64,000 bases of DNA from contig CADAPM010000007.1 of the NCBI GenBank assembly GCA_902789795.1, positions 100,754-164,753 of the forward strand, in the 5' to 3' direction. Positions 1 through 7,575 of this stretch are shown piece by piece (position 1 is the stretch's first letter; the number at the start of each line of letters is the position of its first letter). Under the pieces are notes generated by a model, which saw only the letters and a program-made list of their open reading frames with translations, did no database searches and was not told where the DNA came from. The stretch is from an uncultured Eubacteriales bacterium (GTDB taxonomy: Bacteria > Bacillota > Clostridia > Christensenellales > Aristaeellaceae). The translations under genes and the position numbers were made by a program.

Positions 1-89
1 TTTTCACAGCTCCGGTCTTTTTTTGTGTGTCCGGCGTCCGTGGGGAAGAATCGAGACTGTTTGTATAAATCGATGGCACGGTTTCGCTA

Positions 90-118
90 TTTCTCCGAAG
101 AATGATCCATGATATACT
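90..118 (+). promoter_or_regulatory. Possible promoter of the first catabolic operon
   Basis: A good -10 box (TATACT, 113-118) lies 24 bases before the start codon of the first gene. The -35 region (TTTCTC at 90-95, 17-base spacer) is poor, which would fit a promoter needing an activator. A strong ribosome site (GGGGGA, about 131-136) follows. Confidence 0.4.
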
Positions 119-142
119 GGTCGAAAAAAGGGGGAATATGAC

Positions 143-1165
143 ATGGAAAAACTGAAGATCTGCCTGATCGGTTGCGGCCGGATCGCCCTGAGCCATCTGA
201 ACGCCGCAAAACAGTCTGATAAAGTGGAAGCCGTGGCCCTGGTGGACAGCGCCCTGGACCGCGCGGCCTCTTACGCGGAGCGGTACGGGATCCAGCATGT
301 TTTTGCCACCCCTGAGGAAGCGGCTGCCGCCTGCGATTTCGACGCCTTTGATATCTGCCTGCCCAACGACCTGCACAAGGGCATGACCCTGCGCTGCGCC
401 GCCCTGAAAAAGCACATTCTCCTGGAAAAGCCCATGGCCAATACCGCGGCGGACTGCGCGGAAATGATCCGCGAGGCGGAGAAGAACGGCATCACCCTGA
501 TGATCGGCCAGAGCCGCCGCTACTATCCGGCGGTCATGAAGTCCCGGGAGCTGGCGGGAAAGGTGTACAGCGTTTCGGCGGAGCTTTACGGCTACCTGGC
601 CGCGCCGCCCACCCCGTGGTGGAAATCCGCCGAAAAGACCGGCGGCCTGATGATCCCCCTGTGGGGCAACCACATCTTTGACTATATCCTGTGGATGTTC
701 GGCGAAATGCCCGAGACGGTCTACTGCGAGACCCAGCACCTGAACCCTGCCTGGGAGGGCGAGGATGAGGTGATGGCGATCCTCGGTTTCAGCGGGGGCC
801 GGTACGCCAATATCCGCATGTCGTGGAACACGCACCTGGACGGCGGCGCATGGAACGGGGAGGGCAAGATCCTGTCCTCCAAGGATATCCATTACCAGCG
901 CCTGGTGCTTTCCGAAAACGGCACCCTGATCCTGGAGGACGAGACCGGGCTTAAGCACAACGGCGTGACCGTGGTGGACGACCATGACGAGGTCAGCAAT
1001 TTCTGCCGCCAGTATGACGAGCTTGCCGCCTCCGTCCTGGAGCATCGGCGGCCGCTGACGGATGGGGCCGTCGGCATGCGCAACGTCCTCATTCAGGAGG
1101 CGTGCCTCAAGTCCGCGGCGGAGCACAGGATCCTGCTCAGGGAAGGAGAAGACGCCTATGTTTAA
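143..1165 (+). CDS. Gfo/Idh/MocA family NAD(P)-dependent oxidoreductase
   Basis: 340 residues, the usual family length. The N-terminal Rossmann fold shows the nucleotide-binding loop GCGRIALSH near residues 10-18 and the family signature EKP at 95-97, whose lysine normally sits in the active site. The C-terminal half is the mixed alpha/beta substrate domain. Such enzymes oxidise or epimerise cyclic polyols, sugars and glycosides. The start ATG has GGGGGA upstream. The stop overlaps the start of the next gene by 8 bases, so the two are translationally coupled. The partner is a sugar isomerase-type protein, so the pair may oxidise a polyol and then isomerise the keto product. The substrate cannot be read from sequence. 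Confidence 0.9.
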   Translation: MEKLKICLIGCGRIALSHLNAAKQSDKVEAVALVDSALDRAASYAERYGIQHVFATPEEAAAACDFDAFDICLPNDLHKGMTLRCAALKKHILLEKPMANTAADCAEMIREAEKNGITLMIGQSRRYYPAVMKSRELAGKVYSVSAELYGYLAAPPTPWWKSAEKTGGLMIPLWGNHIFDYILWMFGEMPETVYCETQHLNPAWEGEDEVMAILGFSGGRYANIRMSWNTHLDGGAWNGEGKILSSKDIHYQRLVLSENGTLILEDETGLKHNGVTVVDDHDEVSNFCRQYDELAASVLEHRRPLTDGAVGMRNVLIQEACLKSAAEHRILLREGEDAYV

Positions 1166-2837
1166 GATCACCCTGTCCGGGCAGATGTTCGACAGCCTGT
1201 CCGTCTGGGAGCATCTTTCCGCCGCCGCGGATTACCGCTACGACGGGATCGAGCTCCGTTCCACCCATATCAACCCGTCCTCCTCCCAGGAGAAGAAGGA
1301 CGCGGTGAAGGCCTATCTCCGGCGCAGGGGGCTTCCGGTCAGCTGCCTGTCCTGCTTCGTCGGGGACTTTGGGCTGCTCGACGACCAGGAATGTGCTGAG
1401 ACGCTGGAGACCTTCAAAAAGTGGCTGGATATCGCCGTGGAGTTCGAGGCCCCCATGGTCAGGATGTGGCCGGCTTGGGTGGAATCCGCCGCAGCGGAGC
1501 AGGCGGTCTATGACCGGGCGGCCCTCTGGATGCAGAAGTGCGCCGATCTGGCGCAGCAGCGGGAGCTCCGCATCGCCATGGAGATGCACCACGGCACCAT
1601 CCTGGACACGGCGGAATCGTCCCTGAAACTGCTGAAGCTGATCGACCGCCCCAACGTGGGCCTGATCGTGGACCCGGTCAATCTGTATCAGGTGCCGGTG
1701 GCGGATATCCCCGGCTGCATCCGGCAGCTGAAGGACTACATCTTTGACGTGCATATCAAGGACATCATCCACCTGGCGTCCCCCGCACACCGGGGGTGCT
1801 TTAGGTATGATTTCTACGCGGAGCACATCGGCCGCTTCACCCGCGTGGTGCCGCCGGCGAAGCCTAGGAACGACTACTACGCCCACCGCCGCATCGGCAT
1901 GGGCGGCGTAGACTGGCCGGCGATCATCGACGCGCTGGAGGAGATCGGGTATGACGGCTGCCTGGCGGTGGAGAGCGTATCGGAAAAGGACGCCTACATG
2001 CCCGCGGGCCGGGAGCTGGCTGCGGCCTGCATGCGGGACGTGATGAGCCTCTTGAAAAAGCAGCCCTCCCTGCCGCACTGGCACACCGTGTCGCCCGAGG
2101 AGCCCGGCCTGCACGAGGTCGTGGCGCCGGGCAGGACGCCCAACAAGGCCGCCCACATCCTGCGGCTGAACCTGCGCCCCGGCGAGGAGACCTGCCTGCG
2201 GTCTGAAGATCTTGAAATGAACCCCGTCCTGATCGAAGGCGGCTGCCACGTGAGCGGCTGCGGGATCGATGAGGAGCTTACACGCTTCGACAGCTTCTAT
2301 ATCCCCGGAAACTGCGAGGTCGCGATCAAAGCCGGCGCGGAAGGCGCGGTCTTCTACATCGGCGCGGGGAAATGCGAGGGCATCGGGAAGCCCTTCTTCC
2401 GGCGCTTTGACAAGACGGCGCCGATCGGGAAGATCCACCAGATCCACGGCGAAGGCAGCGGACAAAGGGAGGTCTTCTTCACGCTGGATGAGGACGTGCC
2501 CGCTTCCAGGCTGATCTGCGGCCTGACCTGGGGCGCGGACGGGATGTGGACCTCCTGGCCGCCGCACCAGCACGAGGCCCAGCTGGAGGAGGTCTATTGC
2601 TACTTCGATATGCCCGAGCCCCATGCGGGCTTCCACGTCTCCTACGGCACGGACGGGACCTTCAACGACCCGCGGATCAACGTGGTATCCTCCGGACACA
2701 TGGTCCTGGCGGCGGACGGGTACCATCCCACCGTGGCCGTGCCCGGGACGCGCAACGCCTATCTCTGGGTGCTGGTGGCCCATTCTCCGGAGACACGGGG
2801 CTACAATTACGCGAAGACCGACCCGCGGTTTTCCTGA
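1158..2837 (+). CDS. Fusion protein: TIM-barrel sugar isomerase/epimerase + IolB/KduI-like isomerase
   Basis: 559 residues from ATG 1158, which overlaps the upstream stop; GGAAGGAG lies just before it. Residues about 1-305 are an AP-endonuclease-2-type TIM barrel of the xylose isomerase-like/IolE class, with metal-ligand-like segments such as EMHHGTILD, DPVNL, DVHIKD and a late VESVSE. Residues about 320-559 resemble IolB/KduI cupins (5-deoxy-glucuronate or 5-keto-4-deoxyuronate isomerase), with the signature WPPHQHE followed by LEEVYCYF. In inositol catabolism these activities are separate proteins, so the fusion is unusual and suggests channelling of a keto intermediate. The dehydrogenase upstream is the likely partner. 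Domain calls are firm; the reaction is inferred. Confidence 0.85.
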   Translation: MFKITLSGQMFDSLSVWEHLSAAADYRYDGIELRSTHINPSSSQEKKDAVKAYLRRRGLPVSCLSCFVGDFGLLDDQECAETLETFKKWLDIAVEFEAPMVRMWPAWVESAAAEQAVYDRAALWMQKCADLAQQRELRIAMEMHHGTILDTAESSLKLLKLIDRPNVGLIVDPVNLYQVPVADIPGCIRQLKDYIFDVHIKDIIHLASPAHRGCFRYDFYAEHIGRFTRVVPPAKPRNDYYAHRRIGMGGVDWPAIIDALEEIGYDGCLAVESVSEKDAYMPAGRELAAACMRDVMSLLKKQPSLPHWHTVSPEEPGLHEVVAPGRTPNKAAHILRLNLRPGEETCLRSEDLEMNPVLIEGGCHVSGCGIDEELTRFDSFYIPGNCEVAIKAGAEGAVFYIGAGKCEGIGKPFFRRFDKTAPIGKIHQIHGEGSGQREVFFTLDEDVPASRLICGLTWGADGMWTSWPPHQHEAQLEEVYCYFDMPEPHAGFHVSYGTDGTFNDPRINVVSSGHMVLAADGYHPTVAVPGTRNAYLWVLVAHSPETRGYNYAKTDPRFS

Positions 2838-2874
2838 TGGGGCCGGCGGCTGAGCGAATGGGAGGAGGAGCTGT

Positions 2875-3939
2875 ATGTACCTGATTACGGATCCGGCATG
2901 GAAATTCGGCTGCGGGCGCTACATCCAGAAGCCCGGCGCCTTTGAATGCCTCCAGGAGGAGATCGCGCGCCTGGGCAAAAAGGCGCTGGTGATCAGCGGC
3001 CGCAGGGCCTGGCAGGCGGTGCTCGACTGCTATGACGAGCCCCTGGCGGGCATTTTCTGCCGCCATGTGATCCATACCCAGCCCTGCAGCGAGGACGCGG
3101 CCCGGGAATATGTCGACGTGCTCAGACAGGAAAACGCCGATGTCATCGTGGGCATCGGCGGCGGAAAGATCATGGACCTGGCGAAGCTGATGGGGGAATT
3201 CTCCGGCTGTCCGGTCATCAATGTGCCCACCATCTGTGCCACCTGCGCGGCTTACACGCCGCTGTCGGTCCTGTATACGCCCGAGGGCCGGGCGCTGGGC
3301 TCCTGGTTCTTTGAAAACGAGATCGCCTGCCTGATCGCGGATACCCGCATCATGGCCCTGCAGCCGGCCCGGTATGCCTTTTCCGGCATCGCCGACAGCA
3401 TGGCGAAGATGATCGAGATCGACCACAATATCCAGTATACATCCCGCGGCGCGGACATGGTGTTCGCCCGCTACAACGCGGAATATCTGTATAGAAGGCT
3501 CTCGGAGATCGCCCCGCTCATGCCGGAGGAGCTGGCCAAGGGTGTCCCCTCGCCGCTGGTGGAGGAGCTGGTGTATCTGACCATCGCGGCGACGGGCATG
3601 GTCTCCGGCTGCGCCCGGGGCCAGGGGCAGTCGGCCCTGGCGCATGGCTTATATGAAGCATCCCGGACCCTGTACACCCGCGAAGCCCAGGGCTATCTCC
3701 ACGGCGAGATCGTGGGCGTGGGCCTCCGGCTGCAATTGGCCTATGACAATGCCGACGGGGCGGACCTGGACAGGATCCTGTCCGCTCTGGCACTGCCGAT
3801 GCACCTGCGGGACATCGGCATCCCGGAAAACGAAGCGGCTTACGGCCTGATCGCCGAGGACCTGAAAAACCGCAGGCTGCTGGACCACGAAGGCGACAGT
3901 GCGCAGCGGGTCATCGCGGCGCTCAAGCGGATCGAGTGA
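2875..3939 (+). CDS. Glycerol dehydrogenase-like iron-containing alcohol dehydrogenase
   Basis: 354 residues, like GldA-type enzymes. The NAD-binding glycine motif GIGGGKIMD lies near residue 100, and LSVLYTPEGR and HGLYEAS...HGEIVGVG correspond to the nucleotide and metal-binding regions; the histidines near HGLYE and HGEIV are the expected metal ligands. The start has GGAGGAG at 2861-2867. It follows the fusion gene by 37 bases and probably shares its transcript. The expected reaction is oxidation of a small polyol or reduction of the matching ketone. The 3' end overlaps the convergent MBL hydrolase gene by 17 bases. Confidence 0.88.
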   Translation: MYLITDPAWKFGCGRYIQKPGAFECLQEEIARLGKKALVISGRRAWQAVLDCYDEPLAGIFCRHVIHTQPCSEDAAREYVDVLRQENADVIVGIGGGKIMDLAKLMGEFSGCPVINVPTICATCAAYTPLSVLYTPEGRALGSWFFENEIACLIADTRIMALQPARYAFSGIADSMAKMIEIDHNIQYTSRGADMVFARYNAEYLYRRLSEIAPLMPEELAKGVPSPLVEELVYLTIAATGMVSGCARGQGQSALAHGLYEASRTLYTREAQGYLHGEIVGVGLRLQLAYDNADGADLDRILSALALPMHLRDIGIPENEAAYGLIAEDLKNRRLLDHEGDSAQRVIAALKRIE

Positions 3940-4906
3940 AAGCCGGGTCGTCCCTGCGCTTCAGCAGCGCGGCGAGGGCTTCCTCCGTCAGGCCTTCCGG
4001 CAGAATGTCTCCGACGCAATAGACTCTTGCTTTGCTGAACAGCGCGGAGATCGGGGGCAGGGCCGGAGTTTCCTTGGCGAAAACGACCGCGTCGATCTCT
4101 ACGGGGTAGAGGCCGCTGTGATCAAAGAGCGCCCGGATCATCCCGGAAGCCGGGACAAAGGGATCCACGATCAGGCGGCAGTCCTCCTGCCGGAGCAGCC
4201 AGGCGCATTGGGCCATGTCGCCGGAAAACAGGCGCCGACAGTCCCAGGAAGGCGCGGTCTGACCGAAGGGGGAGCAGTCAGCGGCATAAAACCAGTCCCC
4301 GTGCCCGGGAATGACGATGTCCGCGCTGCCCGCCGCTTGGCGGATGGTTTCCGCGGAGGTCAGGGGCGCTTTATCGAACCAGTAGCCCTCCGCGTGGCGG
4401 AAAAAGTCCTGGTCCATCACGGCGTCGCCGGTGACCAGGACGCGCTGCTGTCCGCCGGACGTAAAGCTGAGCCCCGTCAAGCCCGCGGTGTGGCCGGGCA
4501 GGGGCACGAGGGCGATGCGGTTGGTCAGCTGTCCCCGCACTACCTGATAAGCCTCCGGCCTGTCGGGGGCCTGGGGGTCGCCCCCCGCAATGGCGGCCCG
4601 CATGTCGTTGAGCGTCCCTTCGGAGATGCAGCAGGCGGCATGGGGATAGGCGAGGGCATCCACCCGGTGATCCGCGTGATAGTGGGTGATGTAAACCAGG
4701 CCGATGTCCTCCGCGCTCAGGCCCGCCCGGCGGCGGAGCAGGGCGTCCATCTGCCCGATGGGCAGCGAGGGATCGACCAGGATGTTCGTGTTTCCGTCCC
4801 GGATCAGCGTGCTGGTGGCCACCACCGGGCGATAGGCCAGCAGGTCGGATTCTCCCCAGAATTTATTCCGGGTGAGGCGGCCGGCGGTCAGGAGCTTCCA
4901 TTCCAT
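3923..4906 (-). CDS. MBL-fold metallo-hydrolase
   Basis: 327 residues from the ATG whose complement is at 4904-4906. A longer frame to 4939 exists, but the chosen start has GGAGGG seven bases upstream. The binuclear zinc signature HYHADH lies at residues 75-80, followed by the downstream ligands in GHTAGL, GDAVMD and PGHGDW. The fold hydrolyses lactones, thioesters and similar bonds; in a sugar-acid cluster a lactonase or ester hydrolase is plausible but unproven. It is transcribed divergently from the tautomerase operon, and its promoter shares an operator-like sequence with that operon, so the GntR regulator probably controls both. Confidence 0.85.
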   Translation of the reverse strand: MEWKLLTAGRLTRNKFWGESDLLAYRPVVATSTLIRDGNTNILVDPSLPIGQMDALLRRRAGLSAEDIGLVYITHYHADHRVDALAYPHAACCISEGTLNDMRAAIAGGDPQAPDRPEAYQVVRGQLTNRIALVPLPGHTAGLTGLSFTSGGQQRVLVTGDAVMDQDFFRHAEGYWFDKAPLTSAETIRQAAGSADIVIPGHGDWFYAADCSPFGQTAPSWDCRRLFSGDMAQCAWLLRQEDCRLIVDPFVPASGMIRALFDHSGLYPVEIDAVVFAKETPALPPISALFSKARVYCVGDILPEGLTEEALAALLKRRDDPAFTRSA

Positions 4907-4937
4907 ATCGTTCCCTCCGTGTTTTGATGTTTGCACC

Positions 4938-4966
4938 ATTCTAACATGTTACTTTCAACGAATCAA
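4938..4966 (-). promoter_or_regulatory. Promoter of the MBL hydrolase gene
   Basis: On the minus strand: -35 TTGATT (complement of 4961-4966), a 17-base spacer, -10 TAGAAT (complement of 4938-4943). Spacing is ideal for the housekeeping sigma factor. The spacer ends in the ACATGT motif also found at the opposing promoter. Confidence 0.65.
4943..4952. promoter_or_regulatory. Putative GntR operator, copy 1
   Basis: AACATGTTAC, containing the perfect palindrome AACATGTT, abuts the -10 box of the minus-strand promoter. The same ACATGT core abuts the -10 of the divergent promoter at 5028. The likely ligand is the FadR-type regulator encoded at 5524; this is inferred from position. Confidence 0.5.
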
Positions 4967-5010
4967 GCGGTTATACTGTAAAAAACGGAAAAAAATCGGC
5001 CTATAAGGCC

Positions 5011-5039
5011 TTGACACGATAAAACTGACATGTTACTAT
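5011..5039 (+). promoter_or_regulatory. Promoter of the tautomerase-GntR-glycerate kinase operon
   Basis: Consensus -35 TTGACA (5011-5016), a 17-base spacer and -10 TACTAT (5034-5039). One of the clearest sigma-70-type promoters in the window. ACATGT (5028-5033) is immediately upstream of the -10 box, so a bound repressor would block it. Confidence 0.75.
5028..5036. promoter_or_regulatory. Putative GntR operator, copy 2
   Basis: ACATGTTAC repeats nine bases of the site at 4944-4952, 84 bases away. It overlaps the spacer and -10 of the rightward promoter in the same relative position as copy 1 at the leftward promoter. Confidence 0.5.
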
Positions 5040-5079
5040 GTAAAGGAGTGATGAGACAAACAGGCTGGAGATGACCCAT

Positions 5080-5475
5080 ATGCCCTTTTTGACCGTATAT
5101 GTCCAGGAAGGTATCAGCAGGGACCAGAAGCTTACATTACTGAAGCGGCTCACGGCGGTGACGCAGGAGGCCCTTGACGTCCGGCCCGAGGTGGTGCGCG
5201 TCGTGATCGAGGAGGCGCCGCGGGACAACTGGGCTTGGGCGGGGCTCACCCGGGAGGAGCTGAAGCGGCCGGACGGGACCGTCCCGCAGATCCCCTTCCT
5301 GATCGTCCGCTTCGTGGAGGGTTTCCCGGAAGAACGGAAGGTAAATCTGATCTCCGGCCTCTGCCGAACGGCGGCGGAGGTGCTCGATACGGAGCTTTCA
5401 CTGGTCAAGGGCATATTTGAGGAGGTGCCCCGCAGCGCCTGGGCCAACGGCGGCGTGCGGCTGAGCGATCTCTGA
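5080..5475 (+). CDS. Two-domain 4-oxalocrotonate tautomerase-like protein
   Basis: 131 residues. I chose ATG 5080 because it makes MPFLTVYV, placing the catalytic proline second, exposed after methionine removal, and because CTGGAG (5065-5070) then has a proper 9-base spacing. The ATG at 5071 would touch the ribosome site and bury the proline. Two similar beta-alpha-beta units follow each other: PFLTVYVQEG at 2-11 and PFLIVRFVEG at 72-81, so this is a fused-dimer tautomerase like the CaaD/MSAD-type groups. Only the first unit can offer an N-terminal proline. It may tautomerise or hydrate a 2-oxo acid made in the pathway. First gene of the rightward operon. Confidence 0.82.
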   Translation: MPFLTVYVQEGISRDQKLTLLKRLTAVTQEALDVRPEVVRVVIEEAPRDNWAWAGLTREELKRPDGTVPQIPFLIVRFVEGFPEERKVNLISGLCRTAAEVLDTELSLVKGIFEEVPRSAWANGGVRLSDL

Positions 5476-5523
5476 CGCTCCCCGGCCACAAGCAAATATC
5501 CACAGAACACGGAGAAAGACAGA

Positions 5524-6183
5524 ATGCAGACCAGACAGACGATCGCGGATCAGGTCAGGGAAAAGCTGATCGATGACATCGTAAAACTCAGGCTGAAGCC
5601 CAATGAGAAGCTGTCCGAACAGTTTCTGGCCGGCCGCTTCGGCACCAGCCGGGCCCCGGTCCATGACGCGCTGGCACAGCTGGAACCCATGGGGCTGGTG
5701 CACATTGTGCCCCAGAGCGGCACCTTCGTCAGTGAGCTCTCGGTCCGCCGCTGCTATGACATCTGCGATGTCCGGCTCCAGCTGGAGACCTACGCCGTCC
5801 GCGTCGCCGCGGAAAGGATCACCCAGGAGCAGCTGGACCAATTGCAGCAGCTCTTCGACCGCCTGGATACGATGGACCCCCAGCTGGAGGAGACGCGGAC
5901 CTTTATCCACGAGGTGGACGCGCAGCTGCACAAAACGATCTATGACGCCTGCGGCAATGCCCTGATCGCCGAGATCATCCGTCAGTATCTCCCGCTCATC
6001 GAGCGCATCCGCCACGCCAATATGAAGTTCAGCCACCGGCAGGAGGCCACCCTGGCGGAAATGAAGGAGATCTTCGAGGCCCTGAAGCACAGGAGCCCCG
6101 AGTGGGCCTGCAAGGCGATGGAGACGCACATCCGCAACATCCGGGCCGCCATCGCGTTCCCGGACGACCAGGCGGGAGCCTGA
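5524..6183 (+). CDS. GntR-family (FadR/FCD type) transcriptional regulator
   Basis: 219 residues. The winged-helix domain covers about residues 5-70, with the typical RFGTSRAPVHDAL recognition segment and SGTFV wing. An all-alpha FCD ligand domain covers about 75-215, with histidine and aspartate positions that often bind a metal and a carboxylate effector. ATG 5524 has GGAG upstream. It lies between the tautomerase and glycerate kinase genes, downstream of the divergent promoters with paired ACATGT sites, so local autoregulation by a sugar-acid ligand is the simplest reading. Confidence 0.9.
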   Translation: MQTRQTIADQVREKLIDDIVKLRLKPNEKLSEQFLAGRFGTSRAPVHDALAQLEPMGLVHIVPQSGTFVSELSVRRCYDICDVRLQLETYAVRVAAERITQEQLDQLQQLFDRLDTMDPQLEETRTFIHEVDAQLHKTIYDACGNALIAEIIRQYLPLIERIRHANMKFSHRQEATLAEMKEIFEALKHRSPEWACKAMETHIRNIRAAIAFPDDQAGA

Positions 6184-6201
6184 CACGGGGAGCGGGCGGA
6201 C

Positions 6202-7575
6202 ATGAGCATTTTTAAGAACCTCAGTCAGCTGACCGGTCACGGCAGCGCCGGGCTCAGGCGGGACGCGCTGGAGATCGCCAGCGCGGGCGTCGAGCGCGTG
6301 ATCCCCTACCAGTCCGTCCGGGAACTGGTGAGTTTGGAGAATGGGATCCTGCGCATCGGTGAGCTCTCTTTCGACCTCGCCGGGATCCGCAGCCTGTACG
6401 TCGTGGGCGCGGGCAAGGGCGCTTTCCCCATCGCCCAGGCCCTGGACGAGATCCTGGGGGACAGGATCAGCGAGGGCTTTGTGATCGTCAAGGAGGGCGA
6501 AAAGCGCCGCCTCGAGCACATCGGGATCTTTGAGTCCAGCCACCCGATCCCCGATGAAAGGAGCCTGCAGGGCGCTGAGAGGATCGAAAGGATCCTCGAA
6601 AAGGCGGGGGAAGGGGACCTGGTGCTGATGGCCGTGACCGGCGGCTCCTCCGCCCTCATGAACGCGCCGGTACCGGGCGTCAGTCTGGCGGACGTGCAGG
6701 CGGTCAACCGCCTGCTCCTGAACTGCGGGGCCTCCATCGGCAAGATCAACGCGGTCCGCAAGCACATCGACCGGCTCAAAGGCGGCGGGATGGTGCGTCT
6801 GGCCCAGCCCGCCCAGACCGTCACCATCACCTTTGACACCGCGCCGCCGGATATGCCCTGGCCTGACCTCTGCCTGCCGGATCCCTCCACCTTTTCCGAC
6901 GCCGTGCGCGTGCTCAGGGAGTACCGCCTGTGGGACCTTTGCCCCGACAGCATCCGGCAGCACATGCTCAGGGGGGTGGAGGGCGAAGTACCGGAAACGG
7001 TGAAGTCCCTGGCGGGCATGCGCCAGCACCTTTTCAGCGTGGCGGACCCGGGGCTGGCCTGCGCGGCAGCGGCCGAAAGGGCGCTCGCCCTGGGCTACGA
7101 GCCGCACATCCTGTCCACCACCATGGAGGGCGAGGCGAAGGACCTGGGCATCTTCATGGCGGGGATCGCGGATGAGATCCTGACCCGCGGCAGGCCCTTT
7201 AAGGCCCCCTGCGCGCTGATCACGGGCGGGGAGACCACCGTGACCATCACCGGCACGGCGAAGGGCGGCGGGCCCAACCAGGAGACGGCGCTGGGCTTCG
7301 CCTTAAAGATCAGAAGCGACGGCCCCTATGTGTTCCTGAGCGTGGATACCGACGGCACCGACGGCCCCTGTGACGCGGCGGGCGGCATCGCCGATGCCTC
7401 AACGGTCCGGAAGGCGCGGGAGGGCGTCGTCGACCTGCAGCGGGCGCTCCTGGAGCATGACTCCATGGACACGCTTGATCGGCTTGAGGATCTGCTGCTG
7501 ACCGGCCCCACCGGCACCAATGTGATGAACCTGCGGATCCTGCTGATCGGAAAGGAAGAGGGGGAAGCGCCGTGA
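6202..7575 (+). CDS. Glycerate 2-kinase (MOFRL family)
   Basis: 457 residues, close to the usual size. The N-terminal DUF4147 part shows VVGAGKGAFPIAQAL near residue 70 and ESSHPIPDE and GGSSALM segments. The C-terminal MOFRL domain shows LITGGETTVTITG, GGPNQETALGFA and DTDGTDGPCDAAGG. Family members phosphorylate D-glycerate to 2-phosphoglycerate with ATP. The next gene is an enolase paralogue and the one after a 2-hydroxyacid dehydrogenase, matching a hydroxypyruvate-glycerate-2PG-PEP route. The stop overlaps the next start as GTGA. Confidence 0.9.
   Translation: MSIFKNLSQLTGHGSAGLRRDALEIASAGVERVIPYQSVRELVSLENGILRIGELSFDLAGIRSLYVVGAGKGAFPIAQALDEILGDRISEGFVIVKEGEKRRLEHIGIFESSHPIPDERSLQGAERIERILEKAGEGDLVLMAVTGGSSALMNAPVPGVSLADVQAVNRLLLNCGASIGKINAVRKHIDRLKGGGMVRLAQPAQTVTITFDTAPPDMPWPDLCLPDPSTFSDAVRVLREYRLWDLCPDSIRQHMLRGVEGEVPETVKSLAGMRQHLFSVADPGLACAAAAERALALGYEPHILSTTMEGEAKDLGIFMAGIADEILTRGRPFKAPCALITGGETTVTITGTAKGGGPNQETALGFALKIRSDGPYVFLSVDTDGTDGPCDAAGGIADASTVRKAREGVVDLQRALLEHDSMDTLDRLEDLLLTGPTGTNVMNLRILLIGKEEGEAP

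Noticed and set aside
1137-2783. A 548-codon open frame antisense to the isomerase fusion gene
   Set aside because: The sense strand has firm domain matches; long antisense frames are expected in GC-rich DNA. No ribosome site or recognisable protein.
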